From Streptomyces sp. LaPpAH-108 (lineage in GTDB: Bacteria; Actinomycetota; Actinomycetes; Streptomycetales; Streptomycetaceae), in assembly GCF_000373625.1 (NCBI RefSeq), contig NZ_KB891994.1, positions 682,001-746,000 on the forward strand: a DNA stretch of 64,000 nt, read 5' to 3'. How positions within the stretch are numbered: position 1 is the stretch's first letter; every line of letters starts with the position of its first letter. The translations under genes were made by a program, and so were the position numbers. Shown in pieces: positions 17,062 through 25,807 of this stretch. The notes under the pieces are model-generated. The model saw nothing but the letters and a program-made list of their open reading frames with translations, was not told the origin of the DNA and did not search any database.

Positions 17062-19011
17062 TCAGGGATGGAGGGGGTTGGCGATGGTGACGTAGACGGA
17101 CTGGGTGTCGACCGGGCCGACCAGTTCGTCCAGGCCGTGCAGCCGGGTCAGCAGATTGGCCTTGCAGCGCAGGACGGGTGAGTCGAGGAGGTGGCCGGGC
17201 AGGGAGCTGCGCAGCGCGGCAGGTCCCGAGGCGGCGGCGTCGAGGAAGCGGCGGAAGGCGGCGAGCAGCAGGCGCTCGTCGGCCAGGCGCTGCGAGCCGA
17301 AGGCCCCGATCAGGCCGAGCACGTTGTTGATGGCGAGGTAGTAGGCGAAGCGTTCGTCGGTGACCTCGTCGGAGACGAAGGTGTCGCTCCGCTCGCCGAT
17401 CCCGGGCAGCCGGGCGTCGAGTTCGGCGCGGCGGGACTCGCGGAAGTAGTAGCCCTGGTTGTCGCGGTAGCGGCCCCCGGCGGGCCAGCCGTCGCGGTCG
17501 AGCAGCAGCAGGGTGTTCTGCTGGTGGGCCTCCAGGGCGATCCCGGCCTCGCTGTCGAGCCACAGCACGGGACGGACGACCTGTTCGAGATAGCGCAGGA
17601 ACCACTCCGCGGCGACGGCTCCCACCGGGCGGCCGGTGCGACCGGCGAGGCGTGCGACGAGCCGGGCCAGCCGGGAGCGCAGCGGCCAGGGGTCCTGGGC
17701 GGGTGCGGCGTCGGTGCCCGGGGCGGCGATCGGGCGCGGGGAGACCAGTCCGGCGACGCAGCCCACGTCGTCGGCCGGGAGGAAGGGGTTGTGCCGGATC
17801 ATCACGTCCAGCCCGGGCAGCGGCTGCCCGTCCGGGCCGTCCACGGAGAGCCAGGCCGGGTCGCGGACGATGTCGAAGGAGGGGTGCGCAGCACGCCACT
17901 GCTCGGACAGTCCGGTGCGCAGCAGGCGGTGCACCTCGACGCCCCGGTGGAGTTCCTTGCGCAGGTTCTCGCGGCGGGAGTTGGTGATGCGCAGGCCGAG
18001 CGAGAGCTTGAGCATCGCGGGGGTGCCGGAGCGGTGGACGGTGCGGACGGAGGAGGTGGGATGCCAGTCGGGCCCCAGGGGGCCGAGGTCGCAGAGCAGG
18101 CCGGTGTCGAGGAGTGCGGCGACGGCGGGGCGGTGGCGTAGGTCGCGGGCCTGCCAGGGGTGCAGGGGCAGGGCGGCGTAGTCCTCGGGGAGGGAGAGGT
18201 CGATTCCGGCGAGGCGCCGGATGAGTTCGGCGGCGGTGACGGTACGGCCGCGCTCGGTCCAGGCCGAGTCGGCGGCGAGGAGGGAGGGTGCCACGGCCAT
18301 CCAGTGGAGCGGGAAGGAGCCGTTCGTCTCGGGCGCGTAGCGGCGGGCCTCGGATTCGGTCAGTCCCTCGCGGCTCTTGGGGGCCGGGTGCAGGGGGTGG
18401 CCGAGGAGCAGGGCCTGTTCGGCGCCGAGGAAGAGGTCCGGTCCGTCGGCGGGGTGCGCGCGGCGTTCGCTCAGGAAGGCGGCGGTGTTGCGCAGCGAGT
18501 CGGCGACCCGGGCGACGAGGTCGGCGCCGTCACCGGTGGGGTGCCCGGAGTCGGAGGTGGCGCTCCCGTGAGCCGCTGTCTCCCGGGAGAGCAGTGCGGC
18601 AAGGGTGACCGCGTCGACGGGCGGGGCCTGTTCGGGGGCGCCGTCCAGGCGGAGCGCTCCGAAGCGGTGCCAGCCTGCCGGGGACCAGTGGCGGACGGGC
18701 ACGGTCAGGGCGGTGCCGCTGGCGGGCAGCGGGATGTGGAGGGTGCCGTCGTCCGGGGCCGCGATGCCGGTCTCGCGGGCCCAGCAGCGCAGCAGGTTGT
18801 CCACGGCTGCCGCCTGGGCGGCGGTGAGCGGGTCCGGGTGCTCCAGCGGGTCGGCGTCGGACTCCCCGGGGCGTACGGGGTCGGGGGCGCGCCGCTTCTG
18901 CTGCGGGACGGCCTCGGCGAGCGGTGCGGGGGCGGGAGTGGGGGGTGCGCCGGGGTCGAGCGGTTCGTCGGGGGTCTCGGAACGGCCGTCGGGTGCGGGT
19001 GTGGCGGTCAA
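17062..19011 (-). CDS. IucA/IucC family NRPS-independent siderophore synthetase
   Basis: ATP-dependent condensation of a carboxylate such as citrate with an amine or hydroxamate. I place the start at TTG 19011 because GAGGAG lies 6 bp upstream, giving 649 residues; no good ATG or GTG is nearby. After a ~50-residue Pro-rich head, the IucA/IucC region contains GHPLHPAPKSREGLTESEAR, LPLHPWQARDL, SSVRTVHRSGTPAMLKLSLG and LRITNSRRENLRKELHRGVE, which build the ATP and citrate site. The C-terminal part is FhuF-like (EAHQQNTLLLLDRDGWP, then GYYFRESRRAELDARLPGIG). Likely co-transcribed with the acetyltransferase. An in-frame open stretch upstream of the TTG is low-complexity and probably untranslated. 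Confidence 0.93.
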   Translation of the reverse strand: MTATPAPDGRSETPDEPLDPGAPPTPAPAPLAEAVPQQKRRAPDPVRPGESDADPLEHPDPLTAAQAAAVDNLLRCWARETGIAAPDDGTLHIPLPASGTALTVPVRHWSPAGWHRFGALRLDGAPEQAPPVDAVTLAALLSRETAAHGSATSDSGHPTGDGADLVARVADSLRNTAAFLSERRAHPADGPDLFLGAEQALLLGHPLHPAPKSREGLTESEARRYAPETNGSFPLHWMAVAPSLLAADSAWTERGRTVTAAELIRRLAGIDLSLPEDYAALPLHPWQARDLRHRPAVAALLDTGLLCDLGPLGPDWHPTSSVRTVHRSGTPAMLKLSLGLRITNSRRENLRKELHRGVEVHRLLRTGLSEQWRAAHPSFDIVRDPAWLSVDGPDGQPLPGLDVMIRHNPFLPADDVGCVAGLVSPRPIAAPGTDAAPAQDPWPLRSRLARLVARLAGRTGRPVGAVAAEWFLRYLEQVVRPVLWLDSEAGIALEAHQQNTLLLLDRDGWPAGGRYRDNQGYYFRESRRAELDARLPGIGERSDTFVSDEVTDERFAYYLAINNVLGLIGAFGSQRLADERLLLAAFRRFLDAAASGPAALRSSLPGHLLDSPVLRCKANLLTRLHGLDELVGPVDTQSVYVTIANPLHP

Positions 19012-19397
19012 GACGGCTCCTCGGGGCTGTGCGGGTGTTCGTGTGGTGCGGGTCGTGCGGGTGACTGCTGGTCGGGAGGACATGGATGAGGCAGTGGTGG
19101 CGTGGGAAACGGGGCGCCGGGGTGTGGGCGCCCGTCCGTCGTAGGGCCGGGTCGGCGCGACGGTGGTGGTTACCGGGTCGGCGAGGACGGGCCGTTCGCC
19201 CCGCTTCGGTGGGCGGGACGGTCCGGGTGGGTCGGCTGCCGGATGGGTCCGGGCGCCTGCGGTCGGCCGTGGTGTGCGGACCGCCGGGGCCGGGCGTCGC
19301 TCTCCCACCACTGCGGCCGGTCGTGGTGTTCGGGCCGCTGCGGTCGGCCGGCGCGGTCGGGTCGTGGCGCTCGGCCGAGGGGTTCGGGCCGGTGCGG
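19012..19397 (-). other. Low-complexity spacer between aminotransferase and siderophore synthetase
   Basis: 386 bp with no supported gene. It consists of degenerate GC-rich repeats of the type cggtcggccgtggtg / cggccggtcgtggtg. On the minus strand the frame that continues into the synthetase stays open and would encode a repeated (A)RTPRP(T/S)A peptide, but there is no ribosome site or start to support translation. I could see no iron box (DmdR/IdeR-type TTAGGTTAGGC) here. Confidence 0.5.
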
Positions 19398-20843
19398 CTA
19401 GCCGGTGCGTTCGGCCGGGATCGCGGGCCGTCGGAGCGGAGTGGCGGGGTGCGTGTGGTGGCGGGCTGCGGCCGTGACCGCGTCGGCGAGGCGGTCCAGG
19501 ACGGCCGTCGCCTGTTCGTCGGTGATGGTCAGCGGCGGCAGGAGGCGGACGACGGCGTTGTGGCGTCCGCCGAGTTCCACGATCAGGCCACGGTCGAGGC
19601 ATTCCCGCTGGACGGCGCGGGCGAGTTCGGGGGCGGCCGGGTGCGGGGGCGTGGCGGCGCGCGGTTCCCGGGAGCCGGTGCCGGGGGCGGTGCTCGGGCC
19701 TTCCGGGTCGACCAGTTCGACCCCGATCATCAGGCCGCGTCCGCGCACGTCCCCGACGCAGGGGAACCGGTCCTTCAGTTCGCGGAGTCGGGCGAGCATG
19801 CGGGCGCCGAGGGTGGCGGCTCGGTCGGCGAGGCCGTTCTCGCGGACGTAGGCGAGGGTGGCGGTGCCCGCGGCCATGGCGAGCTGGTTGCCCCGGAAGG
19901 TGCCCGCGTGGGCGCCGGGCCGCCAGACGTCGAGGTCCTCGCGGTAGACGACCACGGCCAGCGGGAGGCTGCCGCCGATGGCCTTGGACAGGACCATGAC
20001 GTCGGGGGTGATGCCGCTGTGGTCGACGGCCCAGAAGGCGCCGGTCCGGCCGACGCCGGTCTGGACCTCGTCGGCGATGAGCGGGACGGACCGGTCGGCG
20101 GTGATCCGGCGCATCCGGCGCAGCCAGTCGTCCGGGGCCGGGAGCACGCCGCCCTCGCCCTGGACGGGTTCGAGGATCATCCCGGCGGGCAGCGGCACAC
20201 CCGACTTGGGGTCGTCGAGAAGGGACTCGGTCCAGCGGGCGGAGAGTTCGGCGCCGTGCGCGCCGCCGACGCCGAAGGGGCAGCGGTAGTCCTGCGGATA
20301 GGGCAGCCGGGCGACCCGCACGTCGTCGGCGCCGCCGGAGACGGCGAGAGCGCCCGCGGTCATGCCGTGGTAGGCGCCGGTGAAGGTGAGGACGCCGGTG
20401 CGCCCGGTGGCGGCCCGGACCAGTTTGAGCGCGGCCTCGACCGCGTCGGTGCCCGCGGGCCCGCAGAACTGGACGCGGGCGCGGTCGGCGAGGCCGGGCG
20501 GCAGGGTGTGGAACAGCTCGGTGATGAACCGGTCCTTGACCGGGGTCGCCAGGTCGAGGACGGAGAGCGGGGCGCCGGAGTCGAGGACCTTGCGGATGGC
20601 CTCCAGCACGACCGGGTGGTTGTGGCCGAGGGCGAGGGCTCCGGCGCCGGAGAGGCAGTCCAGGTAGCGGCGGCCGTCGGCGCCCTCGATGGTCAGGCCG
20701 CGCGCCCGCACCGGCACGATGGGCAGCGCGCGGGCATAGGTGCGGGCCGCGGACTCGCGCGCCGACTGGCGCCCGAGAATCCCCTCGTGCACGGCCGGGG
20801 CTTCCCCGTACGCGCCTTCAGCCTCCGACTCGGTCACGGCCAC
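19398..20843 (-). CDS. Diaminobutyrate--2-oxoglutarate aminotransferase-like enzyme
   Basis: Class III PLP aminotransferase, 481 residues from GTG 20843 (GGGGAGG ~11 bp upstream). Key features: FCGPAGTDAVEAALKLVRAA, GAYHGMTAGALAVSG, EPVQGEGGVLP, ADEVQTGVGRTGAF and VMVLSKAIGG, with the PLP-binding Lys at 287. It resembles RhbA/Dat, which makes 2,4-diaminobutyrate from aspartate semialdehyde for siderophores such as rhizobactin 1021; ectoine EctB is the alternative, but no ectA or ectC lies here. It heads the siderophore cluster, 386 bp upstream of the synthetase. A CTGTCCACA DnaA-like 9-mer lies at 20862-20870 just upstream. Confidence 0.9.
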   Translation of the reverse strand: MAVTESEAEGAYGEAPAVHEGILGRQSARESAARTYARALPIVPVRARGLTIEGADGRRYLDCLSGAGALALGHNHPVVLEAIRKVLDSGAPLSVLDLATPVKDRFITELFHTLPPGLADRARVQFCGPAGTDAVEAALKLVRAATGRTGVLTFTGAYHGMTAGALAVSGGADDVRVARLPYPQDYRCPFGVGGAHGAELSARWTESLLDDPKSGVPLPAGMILEPVQGEGGVLPAPDDWLRRMRRITADRSVPLIADEVQTGVGRTGAFWAVDHSGITPDVMVLSKAIGGSLPLAVVVYREDLDVWRPGAHAGTFRGNQLAMAAGTATLAYVRENGLADRAATLGARMLARLRELKDRFPCVGDVRGRGLMIGVELVDPEGPSTAPGTGSREPRAATPPHPAAPELARAVQRECLDRGLIVELGGRHNAVVRLLPPLTITDEQATAVLDRLADAVTAAARHHTHPATPLRRPAIPAERTG

Positions 20844-20937
20844 GGCTCGCTGTCCTCCCCGCTGTCCACAGGCGAGTTGATGGTCGGGGACACCGGCGGC
20901 GGGCCCCCAACCGCTACCAACAGCGCACCGGCCGCCG

Positions 20938-20976
20938 GGTTACGGGTTGCCTCAAGATCCTTGCCGTGACGTAACC
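20938..20976. promoter_or_regulatory. Inverted repeat in the aminotransferase/protease divergent promoter region
   Basis: GGTTACG (20938-20944) and CGTAACC (20970-20976) form an inverted repeat with centres 32 bp apart, followed by a short AACCG-ttg-CGGTT palindrome (20973-20985). The 284 bp gap holds the promoters of two divergent genes. Could be an operator; no known regulator motif is recognised. Confidence 0.35.
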
Positions 20977-21127
20977 GTTGCGGTTCCGTCGGAAGTCCCC
21001 CACGGCGACCGCATAGTGTGTGTTCCCGTTCCCAGTCGGCCACGCCTTCGGCACGAACTCGCCCCGAGTCGACCGCCGGTGACGGGCCGAAGCACCATAT
21101 TCCTTCACAGCAGGGGGAGTCACGACC

Positions 21128-22336
21128 ATGCGATCCATACGTCCGTCGTCCATCGTTCGACGGGGAGGGGGCGGCGCCCGCAGAACGCTGGCGGCCGTCG
21201 CGTTGGTCTCCGCGCTCGCGCTGACGGCGACCGCCTGTGGGGGCGACGACAACGCGAGTGGTTCACCGACGGCAGCGGCGGGCGTGGGCGACGGCAAGGT
21301 CAGGGTTCCGGACGACCTCAGCAACAAGCTGCGGGAGCACGGGATCGACATGGACAAGTGGAAGAACGGTGCCTGGAAGGACTGGGACCGGGACGACTGG
21401 CTGCGCGAGGCCAACGACTTCATCAACCCGATCATCAAGGGCCTGTGGGATCCCGACCGGATGCGCGGCGCCGACGACCCGGCCAAGAGCGTCGGTGACG
21501 GCGACCTCTCCGGCGACCAGGGCGTGACGGACCCGACGCCGCAGCCGGTGGAGGCGCAGCCGGTCAAGGCGCCGTACCACGTCAACGCGGCCACCTCCGG
21601 GAAGGTGTTCTTCGACGCCCCCAAGGGCACGATGGTCTGCTCGGCGACGGTCGTGCAGGACCCGGCGCACCCCGGCAAGTCCAACCTGATCTGGACGGCG
21701 GGCCATTGTGTGCACGCGGGCAAGAAGGGCGGCTGGTACCGCAACATCGCCTTCGTGCCGTCGTACAACAACCAGAGCCTGTCGCCCGCCGGGATGAAGA
21801 CCGCCTCGCGCGCGGAGGTCGCGCCGTACGGGGTGTGGTGGGCCGACTCGGCGAAGACCTCGCAGCAGTGGATCGACGGCGGTGGTGAGACCGGCGGCAA
21901 CGGCGCCTCGTACGACTTCGCGGTGATCCATGTGACGCCGGAGCAGGGCAGCGGCGGCAAGTCGCTGGAGGAGACGGTCGGCGGGGCGCTGCCGGTGGAC
22001 TTCGACGCCCCGGCGGCGACGGACGTGCGGAGCCTGACGGCGAGCGGTTATCCGGCGGCGGCGCCGTTCAACGGGCAGCGGCTGTACCAGTGCACCGACA
22101 AGCCGGGCCGGTTGTCGATCGCCAAGGCGGACCCGACGATGTACCGCATCGGCTGCACCATGACGGGCGGTTCCTCCGGCGGTGGCTGGGTGGAGGCCGG
22201 GAGTGGCGGCGAGCCGACGCTCGTCTCCAACACCTCGATCGGCCCGGCCTCCTCGGGCTGGCTGGCCGGTCCCCGGCTGGGTGAGGTGGCCAAGGGCGTG
22301 TACGACTCGGTGAGCAAGGAGTTCGCCGGGAACTGA
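21128..22336 (+). CDS. Secreted trypsin-like serine protease, lipoprotein
   Basis: 402 residues from ATG 21128 (AGCAGGGGGAG upstream). A twin-Arg-containing signal peptide ends in the lipobox LTATAC with Cys37 as lipidation site, so the protein should be anchored outside the membrane. A helical pro-region (residues ~55-110, WKNGAWKDWDRDDWLREAND) precedes the protease domain. The catalytic triad is readable: His193 in WTAGHCVH, Asp263 in YDFAVIHV and Ser350 in GGSSGGGW. Cysteines C171/C194 and C322/C343 fit disulfides. Glu-endopeptidase-like proteases of this type are common in Streptomyces; the target is unknown. Monocistronic, bounded by a very strong hairpin. Confidence 0.92.
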   Translation: MRSIRPSSIVRRGGGGARRTLAAVALVSALALTATACGGDDNASGSPTAAAGVGDGKVRVPDDLSNKLREHGIDMDKWKNGAWKDWDRDDWLREANDFINPIIKGLWDPDRMRGADDPAKSVGDGDLSGDQGVTDPTPQPVEAQPVKAPYHVNAATSGKVFFDAPKGTMVCSATVVQDPAHPGKSNLIWTAGHCVHAGKKGGWYRNIAFVPSYNNQSLSPAGMKTASRAEVAPYGVWWADSAKTSQQWIDGGGETGGNGASYDFAVIHVTPEQGSGGKSLEETVGGALPVDFDAPAATDVRSLTASGYPAAAPFNGQRLYQCTDKPGRLSIAKADPTMYRIGCTMTGGSSGGGWVEAGSGGEPTLVSNTSIGPASSGWLAGPRLGEVAKGVYDSVSKEFAGN

Positions 22337-22360
22337 GCCCGGCGCGCGACGAGCCCTGTG

Positions 22361-22417
22361 CATGACGAGGCCCCGCCGTCCCTTCCGTGAGGAGAGGGTC
22401 GGCGGGGCCTCGTCATG
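22361..22417. terminator. Long bidirectional hairpin terminator
   Basis: Perfect 18 bp stem (catgacgaggccccgccg at 22361-22378 with its complement at 22400-22417), with an inner CCC/GGG pairing. Lies between the convergent protease gene (22336) and hflX (22445). Confidence 0.85.
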
Positions 22418-22444
22418 CGTGCGGCGGGCTGCGCCGCGTGTGGG

Positions 22445-23935
22445 TCAGACCGTGGCCGCGGGCGTGTACGGCGCCAGTTCGGCGGCCAGTTCCGCGTGCA
22501 CCCGGACCTTGAGCAGGGTGCCCTCCGCGGTGTGCTCCTCGGAGATCACCTCGCCCTCGGTGTGGGCGCGGGCGACGAGCTTGCCGTGCGTGTACGGGAC
22601 GATCGCCTCGATCTCGACCGAGGGGCGGGGCAGCTCGTCGTCGATCAGCGTGAGCAGTTCCTCGATGCCCTGGCCGGTGCGCGCCGAGATCGCGATGGAC
22701 CGCTTCTCGACCCGCATCAGCCGCTGGAGGACCAGCGGGTCGGCCGCGTCCGCCTTGTTGATGACGACGATCTCGGGCACGTCGGTGGCACCGACGTCCC
22801 GGATCACCTCGCGCACGGCGGCCAGCTGCTCCTCCGGGGCGGGGTGCGAGCCGTCCACCACGTGCAGGATCAGGTCGGAGTCGCCGACCTCCTCCATGGT
22901 GGAGCGGAACGCCTCGACCAGGTGGTGCGGCAGATGCCGGACGAAGCCCACGGTGTCGGCCAGCGTGTACAGCCGGCCGCTCGGGGTCTCGGCGCGGCGG
23001 ACGGTCGGGTCCAGGGTCGCGAACAGCGCGTTCTCGACCAGGACGCCCGCGCCCGTGAGGCGGTTGAGCAGGGAGGACTTGCCCGCGTTGGTGTAGCCCG
23101 CGATGGCGACGGAGGGCACCTTGTTGCGTCGGCGCTCCTGGCGCTTGATCTCGCGGCCGGTCTTCATCTCCGCGATCTCCCGGCGCATCTTCGCCATCTT
23201 CTCGCGGATACGGCGCCGGTCCGTCTCGATCTTGGTCTCACCGGGACCACGCGTGGCGAGGCCGCCGCGACCGCCACCCATCTGCCGGGAGAGCGACTGG
23301 CCCCAGCCGCGCAGCCTCGGCAGCATGTACTGCATCTGGGCCAGCGCGACCTGTGCCTTGCCCTCACGGGACTTGGCGTGCTGGGCGAAGATGTCGAGGA
23401 TCAGGGCCGTACGGTCGATGACCTTGACCTTGACGACGTCCTCCAGCTGGATGAGCTGGCCGGGGCTCAGCTCACCGTCGCAGATCACGGTGTCGGCGCC
23501 GGTCTCCAGCACGACATCGCGCAGTTCGAGCGCCTTGCCGGAGCCGATGTAGGTGGCCGCGTCGGGCTTGTCACGGCGCTGGATCACGCCGTCGAGCACC
23601 ATGGCGCCCGCCGTCTCCGCGAGGGCGGCCAGCTCCGCGAGGGAGTTGTCCGCGTCCTGCGCGGTGCCGGTGGTCCAGACACCGACGAGCACGACCCGCT
23701 CCAGACGGAGCTGCCGGTACTCGACCTCGGTGACGTCCTCCAGCTCGGTGGAGAGTCCGGCGACGCGGCGCAGGGCCGCGCGCTCGGAGCGGTCGAACTG
23801 GTCGCCGTCCCGCTCACCGTCGATGTCGTGACTCCAGGCGACGTCCTCTTCCATCAGGGCATCGGCCCGAAGCCCTTCGGGGTAGGCGTGCGCGCGGCGC
23901 TGGGAGTCCTGGGAAGGGGAAGAAGAGGAGGTCAT
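22445..23935 (-). CDS. hflX: GTPase HflX, ribosome-associated
   Basis: 496 residues from ATG 23935 with AAGGA 5 bp upstream. The N-terminal HflX domain has EYRQLRLERVVLVGVWTTG and ATYIGSGKALELRD. The linker helix is MQYMLPRLRGWGQSLSRQMG then GGRGGLATRGPGETKIETD. The G domain has G1 GYTNAGKSSL, G2 FATLDPTVR, G3 DTVGFVRHLPH and G4 NKAD. Known HflX proteins bind the 50S subunit and split stalled ribosomes after heat or antibiotic stress. The extra ~75-residue acidic head (MTSSSSPSQDSQ...) is usual for actinobacteria. Downstream of the M1 peptidase gene by ~200 bp and probably independently transcribed. Confidence 0.96.
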   Translation of the reverse strand: MTSSSSPSQDSQRRAHAYPEGLRADALMEEDVAWSHDIDGERDGDQFDRSERAALRRVAGLSTELEDVTEVEYRQLRLERVVLVGVWTTGTAQDADNSLAELAALAETAGAMVLDGVIQRRDKPDAATYIGSGKALELRDVVLETGADTVICDGELSPGQLIQLEDVVKVKVIDRTALILDIFAQHAKSREGKAQVALAQMQYMLPRLRGWGQSLSRQMGGGRGGLATRGPGETKIETDRRRIREKMAKMRREIAEMKTGREIKRQERRRNKVPSVAIAGYTNAGKSSLLNRLTGAGVLVENALFATLDPTVRRAETPSGRLYTLADTVGFVRHLPHHLVEAFRSTMEEVGDSDLILHVVDGSHPAPEEQLAAVREVIRDVGATDVPEIVVINKADAADPLVLQRLMRVEKRSIAISARTGQGIEELLTLIDDELPRPSVEIEAIVPYTHGKLVARAHTEGEVISEEHTAEGTLLKVRVHAELAAELAPYTPAATV

Positions 23936-24132
23936 TGGGTCCTTACGTCGATGGGATGCGGTCCGGGCCACGAAAGTGGCCGGACATCTGGGACAACGTT
24001 CTGGTACCCCAGGAGATTCCCCGGGCACCGTGCCGCGCCGCTCGAAGATGGTCGCACGGCGCGGCATGTCCCGTCACCGCGTTATCGCGGGGACGGAAGA
24101 CGGGCGGAAGACGGGCGCGACACGGCCTGGGC

Positions 24133-25650
24133 TCAGGCCCCGCCCTTGGGGCCTCCGGCCCCCTTGGCCGGGGCCGGGGCGGCCGGTTTCCAGTCGGGGT
24201 GGCCGGGCATCGGCGGGGTCTTCGCACCGTAGAGCCAGGCGTCGAAGAAACCGGTCAGGTCGCGGCCACCGATCGCGGAGGCGAGCCGGACGAAGTCGGC
24301 GGTGCCGACGCTGGAGTCCCGGTTCTGCTGGACCCAGACCTTCTCAAGACGCTCGAAGGCCGGGCGTCCGATCTCCTGGCGCAGGGCGTAGAGGACGAGC
24401 GCGGCGCCGTCGTAGATGTTGGGGCGGAAGATGCCGATCTTCTGGCCGGGGGCGGGCGGCTTGGGGCGTCCGGGCGGGCCGCCCGCCTCGCGCCAGCGGT
24501 CGGAGGCGCCGTAGGCGGCCTTCATCCGGTCCGCCATGGGCCGGTCCGCCTTCTCGTCGGCGTACAGCTCCTCGTACCAGGTGGCGTGCCCCTCGTTCAG
24601 CCACACGTCCGACCAGGTGCGGGGGCTGACGCTGTCGCCGAACCACTGGTGGGACAGCTCGTGCACCATGACCGACTCGATGTACCACTTCGGGTAGGCG
24701 GGCTCGGTGAAGATGCCCTTCTCGAAGAGCGAGAGGGTCTGGGTCTCCAGCTCGAACCCGGTGCTGGCCTGCGCCATGAGCACGCCGTAGGTCTCGAAGG
24801 GGTAGGTGCCGACCTTGCTCTCCAGCCAGGCGATCTGGTCGGGCGTCTTGGCGAGCCAGGGTTCGAGGGTCGTGCGGTCGGCCGTGGGGACGACGTCGCG
24901 CACCGGCAGGCCGTGCGGGCCCTTGCGGTGGACGACGGTGGAGCGGCCGATGGACACCTGGGCGAGTTCGGTGGCCATGGGGTGCGCGGAGCGGTAGGCC
25001 CAGGTGGTGGTGCGGGTGCCCCGGGCGGTGCCGGTGGGCAGTCCGTTGGCGACGGCCGTGTAGTCGTTCGGGGCGGTGATCCGGAAGGTGAACATCGCCT
25101 TGTCGGACGGGTGGTCGTTGCACGGGAAGACCAGGTGCGCGGCGTCGGCCTGGTTGGCCATGGCGAGGCCGTCCGTGGTGCGTACCCAGCCGCCCTCCTG
25201 GCCCTTCGCGGCGACCGGGTCGCTGGTGTGCCGCACCGTGATCCGGGTCCAGCTGCCGAGCGGCAGCGGGTGGTCCGGGGTCACGACCAGGTCCTCCCCC
25301 GCGCCGGTGAACCGGGCCGGGCGCCCGTCGACCTCCACGGACTCGACGGTGCCGTGGGCGAAGTCGAGGTTGAGGCGGTCGAGCGTGGCGGTCGTCCGGG
25401 CCCGGATGGTGGTGACGGCGCTCAGCGGCTTGTCGTTGCGGCCGGAGTAGGTGAAGGCGAGGTCGTACGACGCCACGTCGTAGCCGGGGTTGCCCAGGGC
25501 CGGGTAGAGCCGGTCGCCGACGCCCAGGGGCTCGGCGGGGGCTCCGGCGGCGACCAGGCAGACCGTGACGGCGGAGGCGAGCAGGCCCGCCGTGGAACGG
25601 CGTACGCGACGCGGGCCGGGGATCGGACGCGGGTGGAGGTTGAACGGCAT
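24133..25650 (-). CDS. Secreted M1 family metallopeptidase
   Basis: 505 residues from ATG 25650 with an N-terminal signal peptide (RRSTAGLLASAVTVCLVAAG, cleavage near AGAPAEP). An M1 N-terminal beta domain (residues ~55-250) is followed by the catalytic domain with HELSHQWFGD (H330, E331, H334) and the third zinc ligand E353 in LNEGHATW. Unlike classical aminopeptidases the exopeptidase loop reads GFELE (298-302) instead of GAMEN, as in some secreted actinobacterial members. No C-terminal HEAT-type domain; the tail is Pro/Lys/Gly-rich. Likely extracellular protein or peptide breakdown. Lies between rsh and hflX on the same strand. Confidence 0.92.
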   Translation of the reverse strand: MPFNLHPRPIPGPRRVRRSTAGLLASAVTVCLVAAGAPAEPLGVGDRLYPALGNPGYDVASYDLAFTYSGRNDKPLSAVTTIRARTTATLDRLNLDFAHGTVESVEVDGRPARFTGAGEDLVVTPDHPLPLGSWTRITVRHTSDPVAAKGQEGGWVRTTDGLAMANQADAAHLVFPCNDHPSDKAMFTFRITAPNDYTAVANGLPTGTARGTRTTTWAYRSAHPMATELAQVSIGRSTVVHRKGPHGLPVRDVVPTADRTTLEPWLAKTPDQIAWLESKVGTYPFETYGVLMAQASTGFELETQTLSLFEKGIFTEPAYPKWYIESVMVHELSHQWFGDSVSPRTWSDVWLNEGHATWYEELYADEKADRPMADRMKAAYGASDRWREAGGPPGRPKPPAPGQKIGIFRPNIYDGAALVLYALRQEIGRPAFERLEKVWVQQNRDSSVGTADFVRLASAIGGRDLTGFFDAWLYGAKTPPMPGHPDWKPAAPAPAKGAGGPKGGA

Positions 25651-25807
25651 GCCCCACCGCTACCAGCGCGCCACCGCGCCGTGGCGACGGCGCGCGCCCG
25701 GCCCACCCGATCGGGTTGCGCCCGCGGCCCACGCTCAGGCTGCGGTCCCTTCCTGCGCCGCCCACCCCTGCGCCCCCGCTCCACGGTCAGGCTCCGTCGC
25801 CTCCCGC

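Noticed and set aside
19012..21127. Iron (DmdR/IdeR) box for the siderophore genes
   Set aside because: No TTAGGTTAGGC-like palindrome seen in the spacer or the divergent promoter region.
22415..24232. 605-codon plus-strand frame over hflX
   Set aside because: Antisense shadow; hflX GTPase motifs are on the other strand.
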